Shown here: piece by piece, positions 41,248-50,050 of the stretch
Layout: each line of letters opens with the position of its first letter
Position numbering within the stretch: the first letter of the stretch is position 1
Assembly (NCBI GenBank): GCA_963838835.1
Contig: CAWITA010000024.1
Location: forward strand, 1 to 64,000
Origin: Bog-473 sp963838835
Lineage (GTDB): Bacteria; Actinomycetota; Acidimicrobiia; Acidimicrobiales; RAAP-2
Length of the DNA: 64,000 nucleotides
Reading direction: 5' to 3'
Program-made: the position numbers and the translations under genes
Notes under the pieces: model-generated
What the model was told of the DNA's origin: nothing
What the model saw: the letters and a program-made list of their open reading frames with translations, nothing else
Databases searched by the model: none

Positions 41248-42191
41248 GTGCCCGCCAGCTTGCTGACGACCGGCCCCAGGGCCTCCCAGGAATCGGACTC
41301 GATCGACCAGTACGAGATGCCGTACTCGGCCCGACGCCACTCGAGCTCCTCCGCCATCTCCTCCAACGTCCCGATGAGCGCGAGCGGGACGTGCAAGGCG
41401 TCGGCCGGGTCGATGCCGAAGGCAGGCGCCATCTGTCCCGCCAGGCCCGCGGCGTCGTCGGTGACGAGGACGAAACCGATGAGCGAGTTGAGCTCGAGGT
41501 CGTCGAAGCGCCCGCCCGCCGCCTCCTTGACCCAGCCGATCTTGGTGCGGGTGCGCTCCGGCGTGGCGTCGGCCGCCGTCTCGGCGCCGCCCGTCCCCTC
41601 GCGCAGGTTGACGTTGATGCTCACGATGTCGGCGTGGCGCGCCGCGAAGGACAGGACGCGCTTGCCCCCACCTCCGATGATGAGCGGCGGCCCGGGCTGC
41701 TGCACGGGCCGGGGTGTGAGCGAGTGGCCGAGCACCTCGTAGTGCTCCCCGTGAAAATGAAAGGGACCGTCGGTGCGCAACAGGCCCTGGACGACCTTGA
41801 CCGCCTCCTCGAAGCGGGCCACCCGGACGGCGGGATGGTCGTAGGGGAGTCCGGCCTCGTCGTAGTCGCTGCGCATCCATCCGGCGCCGAGGCTCAGTTC
41901 GAACCGGCCGTCGCTCAACACGTCGAGGGTGGCCGCTTCCTTGGCCAACACGAAGGGGTGGCGGTAGTCGTTGCAGAACACGAGGGCCCCCATGCGCAGC
42001 GTGCTCGTGGCCGCGGCCACCGCCGCCAGCGCGGGCACCGGGGCGAACTGGTCGCCGAAGTGGTCGGGCATCAGCAGGGCGCTGTAGCCGAGGTCCTCGG
42101 CCCGGCGGGCCTGCTCGGCCCAGGAGTGGGCTGAGCCGTCGGAACTCTTGCTCAGCTGCGCGGCGAAGCGGAACCTGCGGTCGTGTGCCAT
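41244..42191 (-). CDS. LLM class F420-dependent oxidoreductase (TIGR03621-like)
   Basis: A 315-residue luciferase-like TIM-barrel. It opens MAHDRRFRFAAQLSKSSDGS and has EDLGYSALLMPDHFGDQFAP, LGAGWMRSDYDEAGLPYDHP and PPLIIGGGGKRVLSFAARHA, all standard for the F420 branch. The ATG at 42191 is chosen; a long upstream extension in frame is antisense to a membrane-protein gene. Its stop overlaps the hydrolase start (GTGA), so a two-step pathway on one substrate is likely. Confidence 0.9.
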   Translation of the reverse strand: MAHDRRFRFAAQLSKSSDGSAHSWAEQARRAEDLGYSALLMPDHFGDQFAPVPALAAVAAATSTLRMGALVFCNDYRHPFVLAKEAATLDVLSDGRFELSLGAGWMRSDYDEAGLPYDHPAVRVARFEEAVKVVQGLLRTDGPFHFHGEHYEVLGHSLTPRPVQQPGPPLIIGGGGKRVLSFAARHADIVSINVNLREGTGGAETAADATPERTRTKIGWVKEAAGGRFDDLELNSLIGFVLVTDDAAGLAGQMAPAFGIDPADALHVPLALIGTLEEMAEELEWRRAEYGISYWSIESDSWEALGPVVSKLAGT

Positions 42192-42406
42192 GCCGCCATG
42201 CTGCCCCACAAAGGGCGAGGGATGCGCTGCCCCGCCGCAGAAGGGGAGGAGCAGGGGCGGCGTGCCCCGGGCCGGGTGCCTGACGTCGGCGGTCACACCG
42301 TGCCCGACGCCGGGGCTCAGCGACCCCGGTCCGGCCGCCGGTCCGGTTCTGGCGCGGCCGACCCGGCGGTGGAGTCCGCCGGTCGCGGTCAGCCGGGCGG
42401 TCGCGG

Positions 42407-43765
42407 TCAGCCGGCGAACTTCCCCGTGACGAACCGTTCCAACAGGAAGTAGCCGCAGGGCAGGAACAGGAAGAGCAGGGCGCGCTCGCGCCATTGGTGC
42501 CGGGCCACCCACACCCCGAGCGCGGCGAAGAACGGGAAGAGCACGAGCACGTCGCGGCTCTGGGACTGCAGGATGGTCTGGAAGGTGAACACGCACCAGG
42601 CCAGGCCCAGCAGCACGCCGTAGGAGTGCCGGACGCGGACGTACGTGAGCACTGCCGCCACCGCGAGCAGCAGCACCGTCACGAGGTCGAAGAGCTCGGC
42701 GACCGACTCCGTCGAGGTATCGAGCAGGCGCAGGTGCACGAGGTCGGAAACGGCCCTGCCGATCGAGTCCCACGGACCTCCCAGGTGCCGGTTCCACAGG
42801 GCCTGCGACCTGATGAACGGGAACCACTCGTCGAAGCGGGCGCGCTGATAGGCGACCCATCCCACGAGGAAGGCGACCGTCGGCGCCGCGACGGCCACCA
42901 TGCGCCCGGCCGTGACCCGCGGCGCAGAGAGCCACGCGAGGTCGCGGCCGGCGCGCCACGCGGCGCGGTCACGCGGCGCGGACCAGACCTCCATGGCCAA
43001 CGCCACGAGCACCACGATCAGGTAGCTCTTCCCCGCGACCGCGGCGGCCGCCAGCAGCCCCGCCGCCACGAAGTGCCCTCGCCGCGCCGCCAGGAACGAC
43101 AGCGTCACCACGGCGAGCGTGACGGATTCGGGATAGGTGGCCACGAGGAAGAAGGCGCTCGGCCAAGCCAGGAGCATCACGCAGGCCGCGTCGGCGGCCC
43201 GGACCCCGAGGTCGAGGTCGAGGAGCTTCCACATCGCCGCCAACGCGACGACCAGCGCGGTGGTGCTGACGAGCTCGGCACTCAGCTCGTAGGTGGCGCC
43301 GGTGATGCCGTGGGTCAGCGCGACCAGCGCGGGGTAGAGGGGCCCGAACGCGTAGAAGGCCAGACCGGCGTGGTTGACCGCGGCCACGTTCGTGTGGGCC
43401 GGGTAGCCGTGCGCGGCGAGAGCGATGTAGTAGCCCCCGTCCCACTTGTCCAAGACGTCCCACAGCACCGAGGGATGACGCGCCACGAGGTGCGGAAAGC
43501 TCACCGTGTACTCGCTGACCAGAGCGACCCACGTGACGATGAGGCGGAAACCGATGGTCGCGCCGACGGCGATGGTCACGGGGCGTCGCCACTCGGCCCA
43601 GACGGCGCGCCAACGCGGCCGGGGGGCCCGGCGCGCGTGGCGCGCGCCGGGCGTGCTCTGCGAGGTGGTTTCGTCCGGGCGCGGCGCATTGCCGGATGCG
43701 GTTGGCGTGTCGAGGTCGTGACCCGCCGCGGTGGCTCCTTCGACGCCCAGGGCCTGCTCAGTCAC
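42407..43765 (-). CDS. PIG-V-like GT-C mannosyltransferase, integral membrane
   Basis: A 452-residue polytopic protein. After a 60-residue cytoplasmic N-terminus rich in Thr/Ala/Arg there are about ten hydrophobic helices. The first outside loop has VLWDVLDKWDGGYYIALAAH, matching the acidic W-D-x2-D/W-D pattern of PIG-V-type mannosyltransferases that use polyprenyl-phosphate sugars. A further helix-rich part ends LLFLFLPCGYFLLERFVTGK. It could modify lipids or proteins at the envelope. It is not linked by operon to the glycan cluster beyond 46 kb. Confidence 0.75.
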   Translation of the reverse strand: MTEQALGVEGATAAGHDLDTPTASGNAPRPDETTSQSTPGARHARRAPRPRWRAVWAEWRRPVTIAVGATIGFRLIVTWVALVSEYTVSFPHLVARHPSVLWDVLDKWDGGYYIALAAHGYPAHTNVAAVNHAGLAFYAFGPLYPALVALTHGITGATYELSAELVSTTALVVALAAMWKLLDLDLGVRAADAACVMLLAWPSAFFLVATYPESVTLAVVTLSFLAARRGHFVAAGLLAAAAVAGKSYLIVVLVALAMEVWSAPRDRAAWRAGRDLAWLSAPRVTAGRMVAVAAPTVAFLVGWVAYQRARFDEWFPFIRSQALWNRHLGGPWDSIGRAVSDLVHLRLLDTSTESVAELFDLVTVLLLAVAAVLTYVRVRHSYGVLLGLAWCVFTFQTILQSQSRDVLVLFPFFAALGVWVARHQWRERALLFLFLPCGYFLLERFVTGKFAG

Positions 43766-43831
43766 GACTTCTCAACGTACCGCAGGGCACCACGTCGAAG
43801 GCGGTTCCGCCGTCCGCTGCGCTGGAGTGGA

Positions 43832-44743
43832 CTAGATGAAACTGAACGGCGGCACGCCCGAGCTGATGCCCTTGAACAAGTCTTCCTTGGCGGCGATGAG
43901 CTCCTCGGGGCTCCACGCCTTGTCGCGGCTCAGGCGGCCGACCGCCTGGTAGGCGCTCATGGCCCAGATGCTGGAGCCGAACACGACGAGGATCTGCCCG
44001 CTGATGTCGGCCGAGGTCGGCGCGGCGAGGAAGACCACCACGTTGGCGATGTTCCTGGGGTCCCAGGCGTCGAAGACGCCCTCCTCCGCGCTCATCTGCT
44101 CGCCGCCGAAGAGCGTCTCGGTCATGCGCGTGCGGGCGCGGGGCGCGACCGCGTTGGAGGTGACGCCGTAGCGCCCGAGCTCGCGGGCCTCGACCACGGT
44201 CAGGGAGGCGATGCCCGCCTTGGCGGCGGCGTAGTTGGCCTGCCCGGCGTTGCCGAAGAGGCCAGACTCCGACGTGGTGTTGATGATGCGGCCGCTCACG
44301 TCCTCGCCCGCCTTGGCCCGGTTGCGCCAGTAGACGGCGGCGTGGTGGGTGGCGGCGAAGTGCCCCTTGAGGTGGACCCGGATCACGTCGTCCCAGTCCG
44401 ACTCGTCCATGTTGAACGACATCTTGTCCCGCAGGATCCCGGCGTTGTTGACCAGGATGTCGAGCGAGCCGAACGTGTCGATCGCCTGGTCCACCACGTT
44501 CTTGCCGCCGGCCCACGAGCTGATGTCGTCGCCGTTGACCGCCGCCTCGCCGCCGTTCGCCCGGATCAGGGCCACGACCTCCTCGGCGGGGTGGACGTCG
44601 CCGGCGTCCTCGCCGTGCAGACCGGCTCCGACGTCGTTGACCACGACGCGGGCGCCCTCGGCGGCGAGCAGCAGCGCCTCCTCGCGCCCGATGCCCCGTC
44701 CCGCACCGGTGACCACCGCCACCTTCCCGTCGAGCAGTCCCAT
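43832..44743 (-). CDS. SDR family oxidoreductase (3-hydroxyacyl-CoA dehydrogenase type)
   Basis: A 303-residue SDR with the insert-bearing N-terminal domain of peroxisomal multifunctional enzyme relatives. It carries TGAGRGIGREEALLLAAEGA, VVVNDVGAGLHGEDAG, NNAGILRDKMSFNM and NYAAAKAGI with the catalytic Tyr/Lys. Such proteins oxidise (3R)-hydroxyacyl-CoA in beta-oxidation of fatty acids or sterol chains. GAGGAGG is seven bases before the ATG at 44743, which decides the start over the ATG six bases upstream. It may cooperate with the MaoC-type hydratases at 28-30 kb. Confidence 0.88.
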   Translation of the reverse strand: MGLLDGKVAVVTGAGRGIGREEALLLAAEGARVVVNDVGAGLHGEDAGDVHPAEEVVALIRANGGEAAVNGDDISSWAGGKNVVDQAIDTFGSLDILVNNAGILRDKMSFNMDESDWDDVIRVHLKGHFAATHHAAVYWRNRAKAGEDVSGRIINTTSESGLFGNAGQANYAAAKAGIASLTVVEARELGRYGVTSNAVAPRARTRMTETLFGGEQMSAEEGVFDAWDPRNIANVVVFLAAPTSADISGQILVVFGSSIWAMSAYQAVGRLSRDKAWSPEELIAAKEDLFKGISSGVPPFSFI

Positions 44744-44861
44744 GGTCATGCCTCCTCGTGCCAGTCGTGTGCCACGCGGCGCGCCGGTCGTCCCGGGGAG
44801 TGCGGCCGGGGCGCGTTGCCCGCCGGCGGCGCGGCGCAAGCAGTGTGGCCGATGGGCTCGC

Positions 44862-45905
44862 TCAGGGGCAAAAGCGGGACAACGTCCCCGCGGTCACCTG
44901 GCCGATCAGCGCCAGCGTCTCCCCCCGGGCCCTGACGCGGCCGAAGCGCGCCGTGAGGCTGACGATCTGCATTCCCGCCGGCGGTGCGCTGAGCAGGGCC
45001 CGGTCCGCGCCGCCGGCGATGCACAGCACCGGGAGCGGCCGCCCGCGGCGCCCGCGGGCGGCCGCCAGCCCGAGCACGCCCCCCACCACCTTGCCCTCGA
45101 AGGAGGGCGGGTCGAGGTGGCCCTCGCCGGTGATGGCCAGGTCGGCGCGTTCCATGCGCTCCTCGAGGCCGACGAGGCCGGCGACGAAGTCGAATCCCGG
45201 CGCGATGCGCGCCCCCAGCGCGACCAGCCCGCCGGCCAGGCCCCCGGCGGCACCGGCTCCGGGCACGGTGGTGACGTCGACGCCGGTCGCCCGCCGGTAG
45301 CGCGCTGCGACGTCGACCAGGCGACGGCCCAGGGTCTCGACCTGCACCCGGGTGGCGCCCTTTTGGGGGCCGAACACCCGGGCCGCGTCGGTGAAGCTCG
45401 TCGTCACGTCACACGCGACGACGAGCTCCACGCCGGCCAACGCGGCCGGCGAGCCCACGGCGTCGAACGCACCCTCACCCCCGTCGGTCGTGGCGGAGCC
45501 GCCACAGCCGATCACGATGCGACGCGCCCCGGCGTCTCGGGCCGCCAGGAGGAGTTGTCCCACGCCGGCCGTGCCTGCTCGCACGGGATCCTCCCCCCGC
45601 GGCTTGGGCAGGAGGGCGCGACCGGCCGCCCGCGACATCTCGACGACCGCCGTCGCCGGTCCCGCGCCGGCGCCTTGGTCGAGCATGCTCCACTCGGCGT
45701 CGACGGGGGCACCGAGCGGGCCGGCGACGGTCGTGACGCGGCGCGTCCCACCCAGCGCGTCGAGGAGGCCCTCGCCGCCGTCGGACATCGGGACCTCGTC
45801 GGCCGTCCATCCCGCGCCGCGGGCTGCGCCGGCGACGGCTGCCGCCACCTCCGTCCCGCTGGCGGTGCCCCGGAACTTGTCGGGCGCGGCGACGAGGTGG
45901 GGCAC
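44862..45905 (-). CDS. Glycerate kinase (GlxK/GarK family)
   Basis: A 347-residue enzyme phosphorylating glycerate. It opens LVAAPDKFRGTASGTEVAAA and continues with PMSDGGEGLLDAL. IGCGGSATTDGGEGAFDAVG is the nucleotide/substrate signature, followed by VFGPQKGAT and the GAGAAGGLAGGL loop. ITGEGHLDPPSFEGKVVGGV near the end is also characteristic. The start is GTG at 45905. It stands alone, divergent from the methyltransferase at 45961. Confidence 0.93.
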   Translation of the reverse strand: MPHLVAAPDKFRGTASGTEVAAAVAGAARGAGWTADEVPMSDGGEGLLDALGGTRRVTTVAGPLGAPVDAEWSMLDQGAGAGPATAVVEMSRAAGRALLPKPRGEDPVRAGTAGVGQLLLAARDAGARRIVIGCGGSATTDGGEGAFDAVGSPAALAGVELVVACDVTTSFTDAARVFGPQKGATRVQVETLGRRLVDVAARYRRATGVDVTTVPGAGAAGGLAGGLVALGARIAPGFDFVAGLVGLEERMERADLAITGEGHLDPPSFEGKVVGGVLGLAAARGRRGRPLPVLCIAGGADRALLSAPPAGMQIVSLTARFGRVRARGETLALIGQVTAGTLSRFCP

Positions 45906-45960
45906 GGCGGCGACGCTACCGAACGGCCCTCGCGCGGGCGACCCGTTAGCTTGAGGGCCG

Positions 45961-46888
45961 ATGCCGACCTGGAGAGGTGCACTGCGGCGCCTGCGCGGCG
46001 CGCCGACCCCCGTGCCGGGAACCGAGCGCTGGCGCGGCCTGTCGCGTCAGTCCGCGCCGGGCGTGCTCGACCTCGTCTACGAGCTGGTCCTCGCCCGCGA
46101 GCCCGATCCCACCGGGACCCAGAGCTACCTCGAGGGCCTCCGGCGCGGCACCATCACGCCCCAGGAGCTTGCGGGGTGGACCGTCGCGTCGGGGGAGTGG
46201 TGGTCCGTCACCCCGTTCTCCGGCCTCGGCCAGTCCCTGCACCTCAGCCGCATGATGTTCGTCCGCTCGCTCCCGCCGGCGGCGCGCATTCTCGACTTGG
46301 GCGGCACCGCACTCGGCAACGACACTGGCGCGCTCGGTGCTCATGGGCTACCCGTACGCATTCGACGACCTGATCGTGATCGACCTCCCCTCGGAGGAAC
46401 GCAACGCGCTCTACCGCGAGGCGGACACTCGTGCCGTGACCCAGACCTCCCTCGGGCCGGTGCGCTACCGCTACCACTCGATGGTGGACCTCTCGGACTA
46501 CGCCGACGACTCGGTGGACCTCGTCTACAGCGGCCAGTCGATTGAGCACGTCCCGGTCGACGTGGCGGACAAGGTGCTCGCGGAGGTGCGCCGGGTGCTG
46601 CGGCCCGGCGGGTATCTCGGCATCGACACCCCGAACGCCCGGGTGACCCGGCTGCAGCAGGCCGAGTTCATCGACCCCGACCACGAGCACGAGTACACCG
46701 ACGCCGAGATGCGGTCCAAGGTGGCCGCGGCCGGTTTCGAGGTGGCCGGCGCGTGGGGCCTGAACCACGCCGGGCCGAGCCTCGCCGCGGGCCGCTTCGA
46801 CGCCGGCCAGGTGGCGACGGCGCGTGGGCTGTTCCACCGGGTCGAGGACTGCTACCTGCTGGCCTATCTGTGCCGGGTGCCGGCGTGA
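45961..46888 (+). pseudogene. DUF4214-SAM methyltransferase fusion protein, frameshifted
   Basis: From the ATG at 45961 the first 80 residues contain a DUF4214-like segment (LVYELVLAREPDPTGTQSYL), then the methyltransferase motif I region RILDLGGTALGNDTG. The frame is lost at about 46330. One base over, VLMGYPYAFDDLIVIDLPSE continues, with VDLVYSGQSIEHVPVDVADK, AEVRRVLRPGGYLGIDTPN and the ending AYLCRVPA. Restored length is about 308 residues. DUF4214 segments usually occur in glycan-related or secreted proteins, so the enzyme may methylate a surface sugar. The tRNA gene follows on the other strand. Confidence 0.75.
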
Positions 46889-46930
46889 CCGGGGTGGCGG
46901 GACCCGGTGGCCACGTGGGGCCGGCGCAAG

Positions 46931-47017
46931 TGGTGCGGGCGAGAGGACTCGAACCTCCACCCCCTCGCGGGGACCGGGACCTAAACCCGGCGCGTCTGCC
47001 AGTTCCGCCACGCCCGC
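46931..47017 (-). tRNA. tRNA-Leu (anticodon UAG)
   Basis: The gene runs from 47017 (GCGGGCG acceptor strand) to the encoded CCA at 46933-46931. The anticodon stem CCGGG/CCCGG encloses TTTAGGT, giving anticodon TAG at 46983-46981, which reads CUA and CUN leucine codons. The long variable arm (CCCCGCGAGGGGG) and GGTTCGAGTCC T-arm confirm a class II leucine tRNA. It lies between the methyltransferase and clpP, convergent with the first and divergent from the second. Confidence 0.95.
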
Positions 47018-47098
47018 AGCGGTCCCGCGATGCGGGTGATCAGGGATTGTACGGCGGTGTGCCGACGGGTGCCCCCTGCGGCCACTAGCCTCGTGCCC

Positions 47099-47722
47099 AT
47101 GCCCGACGCATTCCAAGCCCCCCGCATCACGGCCGCAGGCGCCGACCTCGAGTCCGCCGGCCGGGTCTTCCAGCAACTGCTCAAGGAGCGCATCGTCTTC
47201 ATCGGGAGCGCGATCGACCAGGTGACGGCCAACCTCGTGTGTGCCCAGCTCATCCTGCTCGAGGCCGAGGACCCCGACAAGGACATCTCGGTCTACATCA
47301 ACTCCCCGGGCGGCTCGGTCACCGACGGCCTGGCCATCTACGACACCATGCAATACGTCCGGCCCGACGTCTCGACCATCTGCGTGGGGCTGGCGGCCAG
47401 CATGGGCCAGTTCCTGCTCTGCGCCGGCGCCCCGGGCAAGCGCTACGCCCTGCCGCACTCGCGGATCTTGATGCACCAGCCGTCGGGGTCCATGCAGGGG
47501 CAGGCGGCCGACATCGCGATCCAAGCCGAGCAGATCATCTACCTCAAGCGGATGATGGCGGAGCGCATCGCCTTCCATACCGGACAGCCCCTCGAGCGGA
47601 TAGAGACGGACTCGGACCGGGATCGCTGGTTCACCGCCGAGGAGGCCCGAGAGTACGGCTTCATCGACAAGGTCATCGACCGCTCGACGGCCACGGCCGC
47701 GGCAGCGGCAGGAACCGCATAG
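47099..47722 (+). CDS. clpP: ATP-dependent Clp protease proteolytic subunit
   Basis: A 207-residue serine peptidase of the Clp barrel. The catalytic Ser is S101 in GLAASMGQF and His is H126 in SRILMHQPSG; the Asp is in the DSDRDRWF region. YINSPGGSVTDGLAIYDTMQ is the oxyanion strand. The ATG at 47099 gives a standard N-terminus. Actinobacteria often carry clpP genes as pairs or far from clpX. This copy is alone, beside tRNA-Leu and before the exporter genes, so it is probably an additional paralog. Confidence 0.93.
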   Translation: MPDAFQAPRITAAGADLESAGRVFQQLLKERIVFIGSAIDQVTANLVCAQLILLEAEDPDKDISVYINSPGGSVTDGLAIYDTMQYVRPDVSTICVGLAASMGQFLLCAGAPGKRYALPHSRILMHQPSGSMQGQAADIAIQAEQIIYLKRMMAERIAFHTGQPLERIETDSDRDRWFTAEEAREYGFIDKVIDRSTATAAAAAGTA

Positions 47723-47811
47723 ACGTGGCTTTGGACGTTCCGGCCTCCTCGTCGGACGCAGACCAAAGAGTCGAAGACACCCTAGAAGAGCGGGTCGCAG
47801 ACAGGTCGCCC

Positions 47812-48753
47812 ATGGCGGCCGAGGCCGGCGGTCTGAGCGCCCGCGCGGCGCGGCGCGGCACCGGCACCCGGATCGTCACCCCCACCATCAGTGTGCGCAA
47901 GCGGCTGCGCGAGATCTGGCTGTCCCGCGAGTTGCTGATCTATCTCGTCCGCACCGAGATCAAGGTCAAGTACAAGAACTCGGTGCTCGGGCTGGTGTGG
48001 TCGATGGTCGCCCCGGCCATGACGTTGGCCATTTACTTCTTCGTGTTCCAGATCGTGCTCGGCAACAAGATGCCGCACTTCGTCATCTTCCTCTTCGCGG
48101 GTCTGCTGCTCTGGAACCTCTTCTCGCTCGGAGTGCTCACCGGCACGGGTGTCGTGGTGAACAACGCCGGCATCGTGAAGAAGGTCTCCTTTCCCAGGGA
48201 GATCCTCGCGCTGGCCGCAGTGGGTTCGGCCTGCGTCTTCTTCTTCTTCCAGGTCCTCGTGCTGGTGATCTTTCTGATCGTGCTGCACACGGTGCCCGAC
48301 TTCGCCTACCTCCCGGTGCTGATCCTGGCCCTCGTCGCGGGCATCGTCCTGTCCTCGGCCATCGCGGTGCTGCTGTCGTCGATCAACGTCTACCTGCGCG
48401 ACACCCAGCACCTGATCGAGGTCATCCTCACCGCCTGGTTCTGGGCCTGCCCCATCGTGTACGCCTACCAGGCGAACATCGGCAACAAGCTCGGGCCGAA
48501 GGGCCTTTCCTGGGTCTACTTCTTGAACCCGATGGTGCCGCTCGTCCTGTCGTTCCAGCGCTGCATCTACGCACACCCCACCACCTACGCCGTGGTGAAC
48601 GGCATCAAACAGACGTACTACGTCCTGCCGACCAAGGGCATCGCCTGGTACGTCGGCCTCGACCTGGCCGTGCTCTTCCTGTCCGTGTGCCTGTTTCTCG
48701 TCGCCCTCGCCACCTTTGGCCGGCTCGAAGGCAACTTCGCCGAGGAGCTCTAG
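47812..48753 (+). CDS. ABC-2 type polysaccharide exporter permease (Wzm/TagG-like)
   Basis: A 313-residue inner-membrane permease. The cytoplasmic N-terminal amphipathic part is SVRKRLREIWLSRELLIYLV, followed by RTEIKVKYKNSVLGLVWSMV, a hallmark of O-antigen/teichoic-acid exporters, and six hydrophobic helices. It pairs with the Wzt-like ATPase starting three bases after its stop. ATG 47812 is preferred. GTG 47725 would add 29 residues whose codons look non-coding (many A/T endings). It would export an undecaprenyl-linked glycan made by the downstream transferases. Confidence 0.88.
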   Translation: MAAEAGGLSARAARRGTGTRIVTPTISVRKRLREIWLSRELLIYLVRTEIKVKYKNSVLGLVWSMVAPAMTLAIYFFVFQIVLGNKMPHFVIFLFAGLLLWNLFSLGVLTGTGVVVNNAGIVKKVSFPREILALAAVGSACVFFFFQVLVLVIFLIVLHTVPDFAYLPVLILALVAGIVLSSAIAVLLSSINVYLRDTQHLIEVILTAWFWACPIVYAYQANIGNKLGPKGLSWVYFLNPMVPLVLSFQRCIYAHPTTYAVVNGIKQTYYVLPTKGIAWYVGLDLAVLFLSVCLFLVALATFGRLEGNFAEEL

Positions 48754-48755
48754 GC

Positions 48756-50027
48756 GTGAGTGACTTCGCGGTCGACGTGCGGAACGTCTCCAAGCGGTTC
48801 CGCCTGGCCCACGGCCGCTACAACACGGTCAAGGAGCGCCTCATCCACGGCGGCAAGCGCCAGGCGACCGAGGACTTCTGGGCGCTGCGTGAGCTGTCCC
48901 TCACAGTCCGATCCGGCGAGACGGTCGGGATCCTCGGGCGCAACGGCTCGGGCAAGTCGACCCTCCTCAAGTGCATTTGCGGTGTGCTCCAGCCAACGTC
49001 GGGCGAGGTGGCCGTCCGCGGAAAGCTGGCGGGTCTGCTCGAACTGGGCGCCGGCTTCCAGCAGGACCTGACCGGGCGCGAGAACATCTACCTGAACGGC
49101 TCGCTGATGGGCATGTCCCGGCGCGAGGTGGACAAGGTGTTCGACGCCATCGTCGATTTCTCCGAGCTGGAGGAGTTCATCGACGGTCCCGTCAAGTTCT
49201 ACTCGTCCGGCATGTACGTGCGGCTGGGCTTCGCCGTCGCCGTGAACATGGATCCCGACGTCCTGGTGGTCGACGAGGTGCTGGCCGTGGGCGACGAGCG
49301 TTTCCAGCGCAAGTGCCTCAACCGGATCGACCAATTCCAGCGTGAGGGGCGCACCATCTTGTTGGTGACGCATGCCGCCGACATCGTGCGCAGCATCTGC
49401 GACCGCGGCGTGGTGCTCAGCCACGGCCTGCTCGTGGCCGAAGCAGAACCCGGCGAAGCGACCCGTATCTTCCGAGAACGGCTCATGGCCGAGGGCGCGG
49501 GCATGTCGATCGTCGACCCGGCGGTCGTCGCGGTGCCGGCGTCGCCCGAGAGCTTCGAGAATGGCACGGTGCCCGACACGGAGCGCCCGGTCCGCATCCG
49601 CTCCATCCACCGGGTGTTCTCGGGGGACAACACGGTCCCCTACATGCGGTCGGGCGACGACCTCACCATCCGGGTCGAGTTCGAGGCGCTGTACCCCGTC
49701 GAGGACGTGGTGTTCTCGCTCGAGGTCCGCGACAGCGACGGCAACTCCATCATGCGCACGGACACCTCCATCATCGGCACGCCGATCGACGCCGCCCCGG
49801 GAACGAGCGTCATGCACTTCGGCATCGTAGACATGCCGCTGCTCGACGGGTCCTTCTCCTTCGCCGTCGGGATCCAGAGCCGGGGCGGCCTCCTCTACGA
49901 CTGGCAGGAGCAGGCGGGGACGTTCGAGGTGATGAACCCGGGCAAGACGACCGGCTTGGTGCGCATGAACGTGCACGCGGCGCTCATCTCGACCGAGAGC
50001 GACCTGGGCACCGCCGCGTTGGCGTAG
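48756..50027 (+). CDS. ABC exporter ATPase with Wzt-type C-terminal glycan-binding domain
   Basis: A 423-residue protein. Walker A is GRNGSGKST (61-69), the Q-loop region is LLELGAGFQQDLTGRENIYL, the signature is FYSSGMYVRLGFAVA and Walker B is DVLVVDEVLAVGDE. After about residue 250 a beta-sandwich domain with FSLEVRDSDGNSIMRTD and FSFAVGIQSRGGLLYDW follows, like the Wzt carbohydrate-recognition domain that reads chain ends before export. The start is GTG at 48756. It forms the exporter with the permease just upstream. Confidence 0.9.
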   Translation: MSDFAVDVRNVSKRFRLAHGRYNTVKERLIHGGKRQATEDFWALRELSLTVRSGETVGILGRNGSGKSTLLKCICGVLQPTSGEVAVRGKLAGLLELGAGFQQDLTGRENIYLNGSLMGMSRREVDKVFDAIVDFSELEEFIDGPVKFYSSGMYVRLGFAVAVNMDPDVLVVDEVLAVGDERFQRKCLNRIDQFQREGRTILLVTHAADIVRSICDRGVVLSHGLLVAEAEPGEATRIFRERLMAEGAGMSIVDPAVVAVPASPESFENGTVPDTERPVRIRSIHRVFSGDNTVPYMRSGDDLTIRVEFEALYPVEDVVFSLEVRDSDGNSIMRTDTSIIGTPIDAAPGTSVMHFGIVDMPLLDGSFSFAVGIQSRGGLLYDWQEQAGTFEVMNPGKTTGLVRMNVHAALISTESDLGTAALA

Positions 50028-50050
50028 CCCGACGGAGCGAGACTCGCATC

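Noticed and set aside
42494..44935. An 813-codon open frame on the plus strand
   Set aside because: It is antisense to the PIG-V-like and SDR genes, both of which have clear family motifs. Composition is Arg/Gly/Val-biased as expected from antisense of GC3-rich genes.
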